From Martinezella rhizogenes (GTDB taxonomy: Bacteria; Pseudomonadota; Alphaproteobacteria; Rhizobiales; Rhizobiaceae), in NCBI RefSeq assembly GCF_000799715.1, contig NZ_JUHG01000001.1:1-64000 (forward strand): 64,000 nt of DNA, in the 5' to 3' direction. Position 1 is the stretch's first letter; the number at the start of each line of letters is the position of its first letter. The notes below the pieces were generated by a model. The model was not told where the DNA came from, did not search any database, and saw only the letters and a program-made list of their open reading frames with translations. Position numbers and translations under genes: made by a program. Below are positions 49,840 through 57,480 of this stretch, piece by piece.

Positions 49840-50562
49840 TTGAGCCAGCGAGATGTCATGAGCCAACCAATCGAACAGATCGTCCGTCGAAAGCTGTCTG
49901 ACGAAGTATTCGACCGGCTAGAGCGGTTGATTACTTCGGGAGAACTCAAACCGGGCGATGAAATGCCATCGGAGCGCGTGCTCATGGAGCGCTTCGGCGT
50001 CGGACGCCCGGCGATCCGCGAGGCGATGCAGTCCCTCGCCAATATGGGTTTGGTGAACATCTCTCATGGTGAACGGGCGAAGGTCCTTCAGCTCACCGCG
50101 AAATCGATTTTCCAACAGGTGGATCTGACCGCGAAGATCATGCTGTCCCAATCTTCGGACTCTCTCGAGCATCTGAAGAGCGCGCGTATATTCTTCGAAC
50201 GCGGCATGGCGCGCGAGGCTGCTCAGCGCGCGACTGAAAAAGACATCACGGATCTCAAGGATATCATCGAACGCCAGCGCCAGTCCCTGGGACATGCCGA
50301 AGAGTTTATTTCGGCTGACATGCAGTTTCACACGCGGATCGCGCAGATTTCCGGAAACCCGATCTTTGCTGCCGTCAGCGAGGCGATGCTCGCCTGGCTC
50401 AAGACCTATCATACCGAGATGCTCATCTGGACGGGCAAGGAGAAATTCACGCTCGTCGAGCACGAGGAGATATTGGAGCAGCTTTCCGCTCAAAATGCCG
50501 ACGGCGCCGAAGCGGCGGTGATGAAGCACCTGGAGAGGTCGCGGGCACTTTACAGCAAATAA
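49840..50562 (+). CDS. GntR-family (FCD domain) transcriptional regulator
   Basis: 240 aa from a TTG with AGAGGA 5 bases upstream; the ATG at 49858 is an alternative. The winged HTH is RLITSGELKPGDEMPSERVL followed by FGVGRPAIREAMQSLANMGL. The C-terminal FCD domain includes FFERGMAREAAQRATEKDI and HTRIAQISGNPIFAA with metal-ligand histidines. It is divergent from the RuBisCO-like operon, so it most likely represses the apiose-type genes and responds to a sugar acid or phosphorylated intermediate. Confidence 0.9.
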   Translation: MSQRDVMSQPIEQIVRRKLSDEVFDRLERLITSGELKPGDEMPSERVLMERFGVGRPAIREAMQSLANMGLVNISHGERAKVLQLTAKSIFQQVDLTAKIMLSQSSDSLEHLKSARIFFERGMAREAAQRATEKDITDLKDIIERQRQSLGHAEEFISADMQFHTRIAQISGNPIFAAVSEAMLAWLKTYHTEMLIWTGKEKFTLVEHEEILEQLSAQNADGAEAAVMKHLERSRALYSK

Positions 50563-50680
50563 CGAGTGCTTCTTCCTTTCGCGCTGCGCCCTTGTCCGAC
50601 GCTCGTTTTTCAGCGCCGGTTCATTTTCATATCATACCTCGTGAGTCCGGCTGCCCAGACATCGGAGAAAGAGGCGTGTG

Positions 50681-50893
50681 ATGGTTAGATTCATTCATCG
50701 GAACATGGCGCTCGTCGTGGCGCCGATCATGACGGCAATTGCCATCGTGTCGTACAATGTGCTGAGCCTTTTGATGAGGCATCACCACACAGCAAAGCAT
50801 GACATCGACCACGTTGTCGGCGCACTCTTTGTCTTTGGCGCCTTCTACGCCGTGATTCGTTACATGCAGGCTTTGCCTGACGAAGACGAATAG
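50681..50893 (+). CDS. small hypothetical membrane protein
   Basis: 70 aa from the ATG at 50681, with GGAGAAAGAGG upstream. Two hydrophobic segments (ALVVAPIMTAIAIVSYNVLS; VGALFVFGAFYAVIRYM) flank a His-rich turn MRHHHTAKHDIDH. The C-terminus is acidic (LPDEDE). No family recognised; the histidine cluster could bind a metal, but that is speculation. Stands alone between the GntR gene and the BacA-type gene. Confidence 0.65.
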   Translation: MVRFIHRNMALVVAPIMTAIAIVSYNVLSLLMRHHHTAKHDIDHVVGALFVFGAFYAVIRYMQALPDEDE

Positions 50894-51094
50894 AATTCAA
50901 AAGATCACCGGAGCGGGGCCTCATCACAATCGGCTGAAGCTGTTGCCCGATCTTCGGCTTCCATTCCAGCATGAGGTTGGGGCAGATATGCCATGGATGC
51001 AGCCCCAGTGATTATCAACGGTGCTGACTTGCAGCATGGACTGTCGCACCGTTCAGCCCGCGCGGCCTGAACGAAGAATCGAGGATGTTGATAC
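50894..51094. other. intergenic stretch without a recognised gene
   Basis: About 200 bases between the small membrane protein and the BacA-type phosphatase gene. Only short frames are present, and no stable terminator or repeat was noticed. It presumably holds the promoter of the downstream gene. Confidence 0.4.
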
Positions 51095-51967
51095 GTGGCT
51101 GATGTTTGTACGCAAGGTGTGGATACGGGTTTTGTTGCCCTGGGCTATGCCAAGATCGCGCTGCTTGGCGTTGTGCAGGGTCTGACCGAGCTGCTGCCGG
51201 TTTCCTCAACCGCCCATATGCGGCTTGTCCCGGCCCTGCTCGGTTGGCAGGACCCTGGCTCGGCATTCTCGGCGGCGATGCAGCTGGCGGCGCTTGCCGC
51301 GATCATCTCCTATTTCTGGAGCGACGTTCGCTACGTCACCTTTGGATCGGTCGACGCGATCCGGCAGAGGGATTGGCGTTCGCCCGCGATACGGCTTGCT
51401 ATTGCCATTATCATCGCGACGATCCCGATCGGTATCGCCGGCTTGCTGCTGTCGTCGTCCCTGAACGCTTGCGGCACCTCGCTTCGCAGCCTCTGGGTTA
51501 TCGGCATCGCCTGCCTCGTCATGGGCCTTCTCTTGGCGGCAGCGGAACTTTACAGCCGGCACAGAAAAGATATGGAGCAAATGACCCTCCTCGATGCGCT
51601 GTTTGTCGGCGTCACCCAGGTCGGAGCCCTCATCCCCGGCGTATCGCGGTCGGGCTCGACGCTGACCGGAGCGCTGTTCCTTGGCCTGAAGCGCGACGAG
51701 GCCGCCCGGTTCTCCTTTCTCCTTGGACTGCCGGCAATCGCCTTGGCCGGTCTGAAAGAACTGCTGACACTGTATAAGGCGCATATTCCGATGGAGGCAT
51801 GGTCGGTGCTGATCGTCGGGCTGATCGTCGGCTGCATCTCTTCCTTCGTGGCGATCTGGGGACTGATGCGCTTCCTGGAGCGGTTCTCCACCTGGCCCTT
51901 CGTGATCTATCGCGTCGTGCTGGGCTTAGTCATTCTCTTTGGCGTGGTTGCCTTGGGTTGGAGCTAG
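51095..51967 (+). CDS. undecaprenyl-diphosphate phosphatase, BacA/UppP family
   Basis: 290 aa from a GTG at 51095 with GAGG about 9 bases upstream. Family motifs are intact: VVQGLTELLPVSSTAHM with the (E/Q)-rich loop, and PGVSRSGST with the conserved serine/arginine set. About eight membrane helices. UppP proteins dephosphorylate undecaprenyl diphosphate to recycle the cell-wall lipid carrier and give bacitracin resistance. The H replacing G in the usual SSTGH (here SSTAH) is a minor variation. Rhizobia often have more than one copy, so I give no gene symbol. Confidence 0.88.
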   Translation: MADVCTQGVDTGFVALGYAKIALLGVVQGLTELLPVSSTAHMRLVPALLGWQDPGSAFSAAMQLAALAAIISYFWSDVRYVTFGSVDAIRQRDWRSPAIRLAIAIIIATIPIGIAGLLLSSSLNACGTSLRSLWVIGIACLVMGLLLAAAELYSRHRKDMEQMTLLDALFVGVTQVGALIPGVSRSGSTLTGALFLGLKRDEAARFSFLLGLPAIALAGLKELLTLYKAHIPMEAWSVLIVGLIVGCISSFVAIWGLMRFLERFSTWPFVIYRVVLGLVILFGVVALGWS

Positions 51968-52048
51968 GCGGTCTTTTTTGCGCTGTTCGATCTATCCATC
52001 ACCTGCTATGTGCCCGCACAGACGAGACATAGCGACGGGACCAGGACG

Positions 52049-52261
52049 ATGGAAGTAAGAGACAGCAACGGAACATTACTCGTGGACGGCGACAATGTGA
52101 CCCTGATCAAGGATCTGAAGGTCAAGGGGACGTCCGTGACCTTGAAGCGCGGGACGCTGATCAAGGGCATTCGGCTGACCGGCAACGAGGATGAGATTGA
52201 ATGCCGGGCTGAAAAGATCAAGGACCTGGTTCTCAGGACCGAGTTTCTGAAGAAGGCCTGA
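52049..52261 (+). CDS. PhnA-domain protein (YjdM C-terminal type)
   Basis: 70 aa from the ATG at 52049 with AGGAC upstream; an in-frame codon at 52010 is less likely. The sequence VRDSNGTLLVDGDNVTLIKD, KGTSVTLKRGTLIKGIRLT and AEKIKDLVLRTEFLKK is the PhnA C-terminal SH3-like domain without the N-terminal zinc ribbon of the full-length enterobacterial protein. Despite the name, PhnA/YjdM proteins are not needed for phosphonate use; the role is unknown. Confidence 0.88.
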   Translation: MEVRDSNGTLLVDGDNVTLIKDLKVKGTSVTLKRGTLIKGIRLTGNEDEIECRAEKIKDLVLRTEFLKKA

Positions 52262-52311
52262 TGTGGCGTCATTGCCGTTTTCATAGAAACGGCAATGACT
52301 TGCAGATGACG

Positions 52312-53076
52312 CTATCCGAAGACCAACCCGCCATCCACGATAAGGTTCTGGCCGGTGACTGCCCGTGCCCAAGGGCTTGCGAAGAAGAGCACGGCATCCG
52401 CGGCCTCTTCTGGCGTCGTCACGCGGCGGAGCGGCGTATTTGCGGCAATAAGATCGAATACGGCTTCCGGCGTGGCGCTGCTGGCATCGGTGGTGCGAAG
52501 CAGGCCGCCTGATACCATGTTGACCGTGATGCCCTGCGGCCCAAGTTCGGCGGCGGCCGTTCGTGTCAGCGAGAGCAGGGCGGCCTTGGCGGCTGTGTAA
52601 TCATGATAGGGAACGACCGGGTTCTGGAAGAGGTTCGTGCCGATGGTGACGATCCGCCCGAAGCCAGCTTTTGCCATCGAGGGCCGTGCCGCCTGGATGA
52701 GATTGAGCGCGCCTTGCAGGGCTGTGTCTAGCTTGGCGCTCATTGCCTTCCAGCTCAATTCGTCGAGCTTCGAACGGGCATCGCCGTTGAAGCTGAAATC
52801 GGCCAGTGCATTGTGCGCGATCGTCGTCGGTGCGCCGAAATGCGCAGTGACGTCCTCAATAAGCCTTTTCGTTTCGTCCAGACTGCGGACATCCGCCTGG
52901 AACGCTTGGGCATGGTCGCCGATCCGGCTGGCAAGCGCCTCGGCGGATTCGCGGCTGGCGCGATAATTGATGGCGACCTTTGCACCTTCGCGGGCAAAGG
53001 CAGCCGCGATCGCCGCGCCGAAGCCACGGCCGGCGCCGGAGACAATGACGATTTGCTGGTTAAGAGGCAGACTCAT
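52312..53076 (-). CDS. SDR-family oxidoreductase, 3-oxoacyl-ACP-reductase-like
   Basis: 254 aa from the ATG at 53076 with AAGGACAG upstream. Classical SDR: NAD(P) motif VSGAGRGFGAAIAAAFAREG, the block HNALADFSFN (NNAG-like variant), catalytic YxxxK as YHDYTAAKAA with an upstream serine/threonine in TIGTNLF, and a C-terminal VTGQNLIVDGG. The start overlaps the thiD stop (ATGA), so it is the last gene of the thiamine operon. Its substrate and link to thiamine salvage are unknown. Confidence 0.85.
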   Translation of the reverse strand: MSLPLNQQIVIVSGAGRGFGAAIAAAFAREGAKVAINYRASRESAEALASRIGDHAQAFQADVRSLDETKRLIEDVTAHFGAPTTIAHNALADFSFNGDARSKLDELSWKAMSAKLDTALQGALNLIQAARPSMAKAGFGRIVTIGTNLFQNPVVPYHDYTAAKAALLSLTRTAAAELGPQGITVNMVSGGLLRTTDASSATPEAVFDLIAANTPLRRVTTPEEAADAVLFFASPWARAVTGQNLIVDGGLVFG

Positions 53077-53894
53077 TTCGACTGTCCTTCTGTGGCTGGC
53101 CATAGTTCATGAAAGTGCTGAATCGGCCCATGACCACTGCCGACCGAGAGCGTCCCGGCCGCGGCAACCGCGCCGGCGAGGTAATGCTTGGCGATGGCGA
53201 CGGCTTCTGTCAGCGTCGCGCCCTTGGCGATCTCCGCGGCCAGGGCGCTGGACAAGGTGCAGCCGGTTCCATGTGTATTCTTGGTCGGAACGCGGCTGGC
53301 TTCGAACCATGTCAGGCCCTCCGGACTTGCCAGCACATCCGGGCTTTCGTCGCCGTCGAGATGCCCGCCCTTGATCAGAACGGCGAGCGGCCCGAGTTTC
53401 GCCAGCGCCTGTGCCTGCCGCGCCATTGTCTCTCGGTTGTCGGCGACAGGTTCGTGCAGCAGGGCCGCCGCCTCCGGCAAGTTGGGCGTCAGCAGTGTCG
53501 CGAGCGGAAGAAGCCGCTGGGTCAGGACATCAACAGCGTCGGCGGCGAGCAGCGCCGCACCGCCCTTGGCGATCATCACCGGATCGAGAATGATCGGAAC
53601 GTCTCGATGCGGGGCGAGCGCGTCGGCGACGGCTTCCGCGATGGCAGCGTTGGCGATCATGCCGATCTTGACAGCATCAACGCGAACATCGGCGAAGATC
53701 GCCTCGATCTGATCGGCGACGAATTGCGGCGGTACGGGATGGACGCCGGAAACACCTTGCGTATTCTGGGCCGTCAACGCGGTCAGCACCGCCATCCCAT
53801 AGACACCTCGCGCCGAAAATGCCTTCAGGTCGGCCTGGATACCGGCGCCGCCGGAGGGGTCGGAACCGGCGATAGAGAGTACGCTGCGGATCAT
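53073..53894 (-). CDS. thiD: hydroxymethylpyrimidine/phosphomethylpyrimidine kinase (ThiD)
   Basis: 273 aa from the ATG at 53894. The N-terminal signature LSIAGSDPSGGAGIQADLKA and C-terminal GTGCTLSSALAAEIAKGATL with the anion-hole/catalytic loop are intact, and LLTPNLPEAAALL is present. It phosphorylates HMP and HMP-P to HMP-PP for thiamine phosphate synthesis. Overlaps thiE upstream and the SDR gene downstream by four bases each, so the operon is tightly coupled and under the TPP riboswitch. Confidence 0.95.
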   Translation of the reverse strand: MIRSVLSIAGSDPSGGAGIQADLKAFSARGVYGMAVLTALTAQNTQGVSGVHPVPPQFVADQIEAIFADVRVDAVKIGMIANAAIAEAVADALAPHRDVPIILDPVMIAKGGAALLAADAVDVLTQRLLPLATLLTPNLPEAAALLHEPVADNRETMARQAQALAKLGPLAVLIKGGHLDGDESPDVLASPEGLTWFEASRVPTKNTHGTGCTLSSALAAEIAKGATLTEAVAIAKHYLAGAVAAAGTLSVGSGHGPIQHFHELWPATEGQSK

Positions 53895-54526
53895 TGGCGT
53901 GCCTCCCTGATAGCTCTCGCGATTTCGGCGGCTGCGGCCTGCGGGTCCTGTGTGCCGCAAATGGCGGAAACAACGGCGATGCCGTCAGCACCTGCCAAGA
54001 GGGCGTCAGCCGCATGCACGGCCTTCAAGCCGCCAATCGCAACGGACGGAACGGGGCAGAGTTCGATCATGCGCGCGAGGCCAGCAAAGCCGATCGGTTG
54101 CTTGTGGTCAGGCTTTGTCGGCGTCGCGAAGACCGGCCCGATCCCGGCGTAGTCAACGAGGGCGGGGTCAATGGCGGCAGCAAGTGCCTCGGTTTCCACC
54201 GAGAGGCCGAGGATCATTTCCGGGCCGATCAGGCGGCGGGCGGTGCGGGCGTCCATATCATCCTGGCCAATATGCAAGCCGTCGGCTGCGATCGCGATTG
54301 CCGCCTCGACATTGTCATTGACGATAAGGCGCGCGCTCGTGCCCGCCAGCGCCTGCTTCAGCGCGAGGCCGGTTTCGATCATGCTTGCGGTCGAAGCGTG
54401 CTTGTCGCGCAGTTGCACGACGGTTGCGCCGCCGGCGACTGCGGCGCGGGCGGTTTCCACCATGCCGATACCGGCGCAGAGCACCGGATCGAGGACGAGG
54501 TAAAGGGAGAGATCGAAGTGCTTCAT
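53891..54526 (-). CDS. thiE: thiamine phosphate synthase (ThiE)
   Basis: 211 aa. Conserved motifs: VVQLRDKHASTASMIE, RLIVNDNVEAAIAIAADGLHI ending in the DGxHxGQ motif (GLHIGQDDM), GLSVETEAL and GIGPVFATPTKPDH. VAIGGLKAVHAADALLAGADG forms the phosphate site. It joins HMP-PP with thiazole phosphate to make thiamine phosphate. Both ends overlap neighbouring thi genes by four bases. Confidence 0.95.
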   Translation of the reverse strand: MKHFDLSLYLVLDPVLCAGIGMVETARAAVAGGATVVQLRDKHASTASMIETGLALKQALAGTSARLIVNDNVEAAIAIAADGLHIGQDDMDARTARRLIGPEMILGLSVETEALAAAIDPALVDYAGIGPVFATPTKPDHKQPIGFAGLARMIELCPVPSVAIGGLKAVHAADALLAGADGIAVVSAICGTQDPQAAAAEIARAIREARQ

Positions 54527-55326
54527 AGCGAGATGCCCCTTGCTTCGTTGTCGATCGCTTTCTCATCGAGCGCGGCCAGCGCATCGAGAAAGCGCCATGA
54601 AAACGAACCGGGTCCGTCAGCGTCGCGGCCCGCGCGTTCGCCCGCCACGGCGAAGACGGCCAGCGCCGCGACCGCGGCATCAAGCGGCTGATCCGGTCTT
54701 GTCGCCGCGAAGGCGCCAATGAGGCACGTCAGCGCGCAGCCGAGTGCGGTCACTTGCGGCATGAGCGGGGAACCGCCCTCTATTCGGCTGGCCTTGTTTC
54801 CGTCGGTAACGAAATCCGTGACACCGGTGACCGCAACAACCGAGCGATGTTTTTGGGCGAGCAGACCGGCTGCTTCCTCTGCCAGTTCGACGGGATCACG
54901 GCTGTCGACGCCCTGGCCTCGGCTGGTGCCGCCGGCAAGTGCTATGATTTCCGAGGCATTGCCGCGGATGATCGTCGGCCGCAGTTCCAGCAACTGAGCG
55001 ACCGCCCTGCGCCTGAAGGAGGTGGCATAGTGCGCCACGGGGTCGAGAACCCAGGGCTTGCCGGCCTTATTTGCCGCCTGGGCGGCAGATGCCATGCCGG
55101 CCAGCCAGCCGCCGGAGAGCGTGCCGATATTGATCGTCAACGCGCCGGAGATCGCGGCAAACTCGCCGGCCTCTTCCTCGGCATGCACCATCGCGGGAGA
55201 AGCGCCGGCGGCGAGCATCACGTTGGCGGCGATGTTCATCGCGACGAAGTTGGTGATGCATTGCACCAGCGGAGGATTTGCCCGCATGGCTGTCAACAGG
55301 CTGCCTGGAGTGGTGTGGTTTTGCAT
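54523..55326 (-). CDS. thiM: hydroxyethylthiazole kinase (ThiM)
   Basis: 267 aa from the ATG at 55326 with AAAGG upstream. Signatures: VQCITNFVAMNIAANVMLAAGASPAM (recognisable family start, residues about 24-49), GKPWVLDPVAHYATSFRR, IRGNASEIIALAGG and the catalytic region with VTALGCALTCLIGAF. It phosphorylates salvaged thiazole alcohol. First gene of thiM-thiE-thiD-SDR, preceded by a TPP riboswitch. No thiC, thiG or thiS here, so this operon is the salvage branch. Confidence 0.94.
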   Translation of the reverse strand: MQNHTTPGSLLTAMRANPPLVQCITNFVAMNIAANVMLAAGASPAMVHAEEEAGEFAAISGALTINIGTLSGGWLAGMASAAQAANKAGKPWVLDPVAHYATSFRRRAVAQLLELRPTIIRGNASEIIALAGGTSRGQGVDSRDPVELAEEAAGLLAQKHRSVVAVTGVTDFVTDGNKASRIEGGSPLMPQVTALGCALTCLIGAFAATRPDQPLDAAVAALAVFAVAGERAGRDADGPGSFSWRFLDALAALDEKAIDNEARGISL

Positions 55327-55387
55327 GTCGCGCCTTTCAGGTGGGGCGAGACGCAAAGGGGACGCGACGCAACATGCCGGGACCCCG

Positions 55388-55463
55388 AGCGACTCCCTCC
55401 GCCAGCATGATCTGGTTCAGGTTCGAAGGGTGCTTCTCAGCCCGTCATCGACGGACGCCCCTG
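55388..55463 (-). promoter_or_regulatory. TPP riboswitch (THI element)
   Basis: Read on the minus strand, the leader has the conserved core GGGCTGAGA, then ACCCTTCGAACCTGA and ATCATGCTGGCGGAGGGA, matching the THI box (CUGAGA; ACCCUUGAACCUGA; the CGGAGGGA end). It lies 60-140 bases before thiM on the same strand. TPP binding should reduce expression of thiMED and the SDR gene when thiamine is ample. Confidence 0.93.
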
Positions 55464-55719
55464 TCTCTCAATCGATATCTTTTTCGCAGAGAAAGACTGA
55501 TCTGTCACCAGCAAATCGCAGATCGGCCCACGGTCGAGGGGAGGCCGAACGGACCGACTGTCCCTCATATGCCCCGCAACCCATGCGCCGTTTGCATGGG
55601 TGCACTGAAGTCTTGTCTATACAATCAACGAGGGTTTCGCACTATATCACTCTCATCGAAGCGGATGGAGCGCCAAGCACGGCAGCTCAGCTTCGAATAC
55701 CCTAGGAAAGGGGATCATC

Positions 55720-55866
55720 ATGAACGTAGCACGCTCTTTTAATAACTGGCTCAAGTATCGTCAGACGGTCGCCGAACTGGGCCGTATGTCCACGCGCGAA
55801 CTGCATGACCTCGGTATCGGCCGCAGCGAAATCCGCAACGTCGCCCGTGCGGCCGTTGTTCGCTAA
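55720..55866 (+). CDS. DUF1127 mini-protein
   Basis: 48 aa, starting MNVARSFNNWLKYRQTVAEL and ending with the domain core STRELHDLGIGRSEIRNVAR. GGAAAGGGG precedes the ATG. Small DUF1127 proteins of alphaproteobacteria are arginine-rich; one in Rhodobacter (CcaF1) is an RNA-binding protein co-transcribed with CUCCUCCC-loop sRNAs. The same arrangement occurs here: the four-hairpin RNA begins about 210 bases downstream on the same strand. A role in stress physiology and RNA turnover is inferred from that parallel. Confidence 0.9.
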   Translation: MNVARSFNNWLKYRQTVAELGRMSTRELHDLGIGRSEIRNVARAAVVR

Positions 55867-56073
55867 CAGCGCAAACCGCTGATCTACAGTCAAAATTCTG
55901 CCAGCGCCTGCTTCTTCCCGAGCGGGCGCTTTTATTTTGCCCGCTCAGCGGGCAGAGCTCGGCCTTCTCGGGTAAAGGGCTTGCTCGCCAATAGCCTCCC
56001 GCTTTTCGCATAACGCATAGCTGCCCTGCAAATAAATGCCTATGAAGTAAGCAGATCTAGTGTATAGTCATAT

Positions 56074-56231
56074 TTATCGAAGTGATGCACCTCCTCCCGC
56101 AGAGCTTCGATGATGCGGGCGCCCTTATCCTCCTCCCAAGGTCGCCTGCGGGAACGGCAGCACTCCTCCTCCCAGCTGCTGTTCGGTTCTTTTCGAAAAG
56201 CCTGCCGCACCTCCTCCCGCGGCAGGCTTTT
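56074..56231 (+). ncRNA. cuckoo/CcsR-like sRNA with four CCTCCTCCC loops
   Basis: Four successive hairpins each expose CCTCCTCCC: motif positions 56090-56098, 56129-56137, 56165-56173 and 56210-56218. Stems: TCGAAG/CTTCGA (56077-56110), a 12-pair stem with one mismatch from 56116 to 56149, a perfect 10-pair stem GAACGGCAGC/GCTGCTGTTC (56152-56185), and a perfect 9-pair stem GCCTGCCGC/GCGGCAGGC (56200-56227) followed by TTTTT. The loops are complementary to Shine-Dalgarno sequences. This is the hallmark of the alphaproteobacterial cuckoo RNA family (CcsR, alpha-r14). It may be processed from the DUF1127 transcript or start independently. Confidence 0.88.
56200..56231 (+). terminator. rho-independent terminator formed by the fourth sRNA hairpin
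   Basis: A nine-pair perfect stem with AAAA before and TTTTT after, loop ACCTCCTCCC. It serves both as terminator and as the last anti-SD hairpin of the sRNA, and ends transcription before the glutathione transferase gene. Confidence 0.9.
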
Positions 56232-56425
56232 TCGTTTTGGGTCGAGCCGAACTCCCCTCGACTGCCTAGTCTGAAGGCCAGTCAGATCGTGACGCGCAAA
56301 TCCTGACATCAATATGATCCTACCCTCTCGCAAAATTTGATCACGCCCCCTATGTGCGGAATAGAGAACGCGCTAGATCGGTCGGTACGTCGCAATTGTA
56401 TCCGCCGAAAATCAGGAGTTTGAGC

Positions 56426-57301
56426 ATGACCGATTCTGCCGAATACACGCCGCCGAAGATCTGGGTCTGGAACAAGGCGAACGGAGGCCAGTTTGCCAAT
56501 ATCAACCGTCCGATCGCCGGGCCGACGCACGAGAAGGAATTGCCGGTCGGCCGCCACCCCCTGCAGCTCTATTCGCTGGGAACGCCGAACGGGGTGAAGG
56601 TCACGATCTTGCTCGAGGAGTTGCTGGCTCTCGGCCACAGCGGCGCCGAGTATGATGCCTGGCTGATCAAGATCGGCGACGGCGACCAGTTCGGAAGCGG
56701 TTTCGTCGACGTCAATCCTAACTCCAAGATTCCGGCGCTGCTGGATCGTAGCGGCCCGACCCCGATCCGGGTCTTCGAATCCGGTTCAATCCTGACCTAT
56801 CTCGCCGAAAAATTCGGGGCGTTCCTGCCGACCGAACAGCCGGCGCGCGCCGAATGCCTGTCCTGGCTGTTCTGGCAGATGGGAAGTGCTCCTTATCTCG
56901 GCGGCGGCTTTGGCCACTTCTATGCCTATGCGCCAACGAAGATCGAATATGCGATCGACCGCTTCGCCATGGAAGTGAAGCGCGAGCTCGACGTTCTCGA
57001 CCGCCGTCTCGCCGAAAGCGAATATCTGGGTGGAAAGGACTATACGATCGCCGATATCGCCGTCTGGCCCTGGTATGGCGGCCTGGTGAAGGGCTGGCAG
57101 TATGGCGCCGCCGAGTTCCTTCAGGTGCAGGATTACAAAAATGTCCAGCGTTGGGCGGAAACGATCTTTGCACGGCCGGCCGTGAAGCGCGGTCGCAAGG
57201 TCAATCGCCTGTCTGGCGATCCCGCCGACCAATTGCATGAGCGCCACGACGCCAGCGATTTCGACACCAAGACCCAGGACAAGCTTACGGCCGCTGGCTA
57301 A
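56426..57301 (+). CDS. yghU: glutathione S-transferase family, YghU-like disulfide-bond oxidoreductase
   Basis: 291 aa from the ATG at 56426 (AGGAG 8 bases upstream). The N-terminal extension PPKIWVWNKANGGQFANINRPIAG before the thioredoxin-like domain is characteristic of YghU/nu-class GSTs; it is followed by LQLYSLGTPNGVKVTILLEEL and the glutathione-binding VFESGSILTYLAEKFG. The C-terminal helical domain follows, with DYTIADIAVWPWYGGL. YghU proteins bind two glutathiones and reduce disulfides and peroxides. Monocistronic, with a terminator right after it. Confidence 0.92.
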   Translation: MTDSAEYTPPKIWVWNKANGGQFANINRPIAGPTHEKELPVGRHPLQLYSLGTPNGVKVTILLEELLALGHSGAEYDAWLIKIGDGDQFGSGFVDVNPNSKIPALLDRSGPTPIRVFESGSILTYLAEKFGAFLPTEQPARAECLSWLFWQMGSAPYLGGGFGHFYAYAPTKIEYAIDRFAMEVKRELDVLDRRLAESEYLGGKDYTIADIAVWPWYGGLVKGWQYGAAEFLQVQDYKNVQRWAETIFARPAVKRGRKVNRLSGDPADQLHERHDASDFDTKTQDKLTAAG

Positions 57302-57324
57302 GCAACCTACTCATTCGTGCTAGA

Positions 57325-57353
57325 GCCCGTCGCCATCATGGCGGCGGGCTTTT
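57325..57353 (+). terminator. rho-independent terminator after the glutathione transferase gene
   Basis: GCCCGTCGCC pairs with GGCGGCGGGC (one G-T pair) around a 5-base loop, followed by TTTT. It lies 24 bases after the stop of the YghU-like gene. Confidence 0.85.
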
Positions 57354-57480
57354 CGTATCCGCCGAGGCCTATCCGATCGGCACGTCAGCCTCGCTCCATC
57401 TTGTTTGGCCTAATGTCTCATGGACATTGATGCGCTCATCCGACGTGCGTCGACGAAAGACCGCAAGGGGAATGCCGCGC

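Noticed and set aside
56086..56220. CRISPR-like or simple repeat array made of CCTCCTCCC copies
   Set aside because: The copies are only 9 bases, irregularly spaced, and each sits in the loop of its own distinct stem, which fits an sRNA and not a repeat-spacer array.
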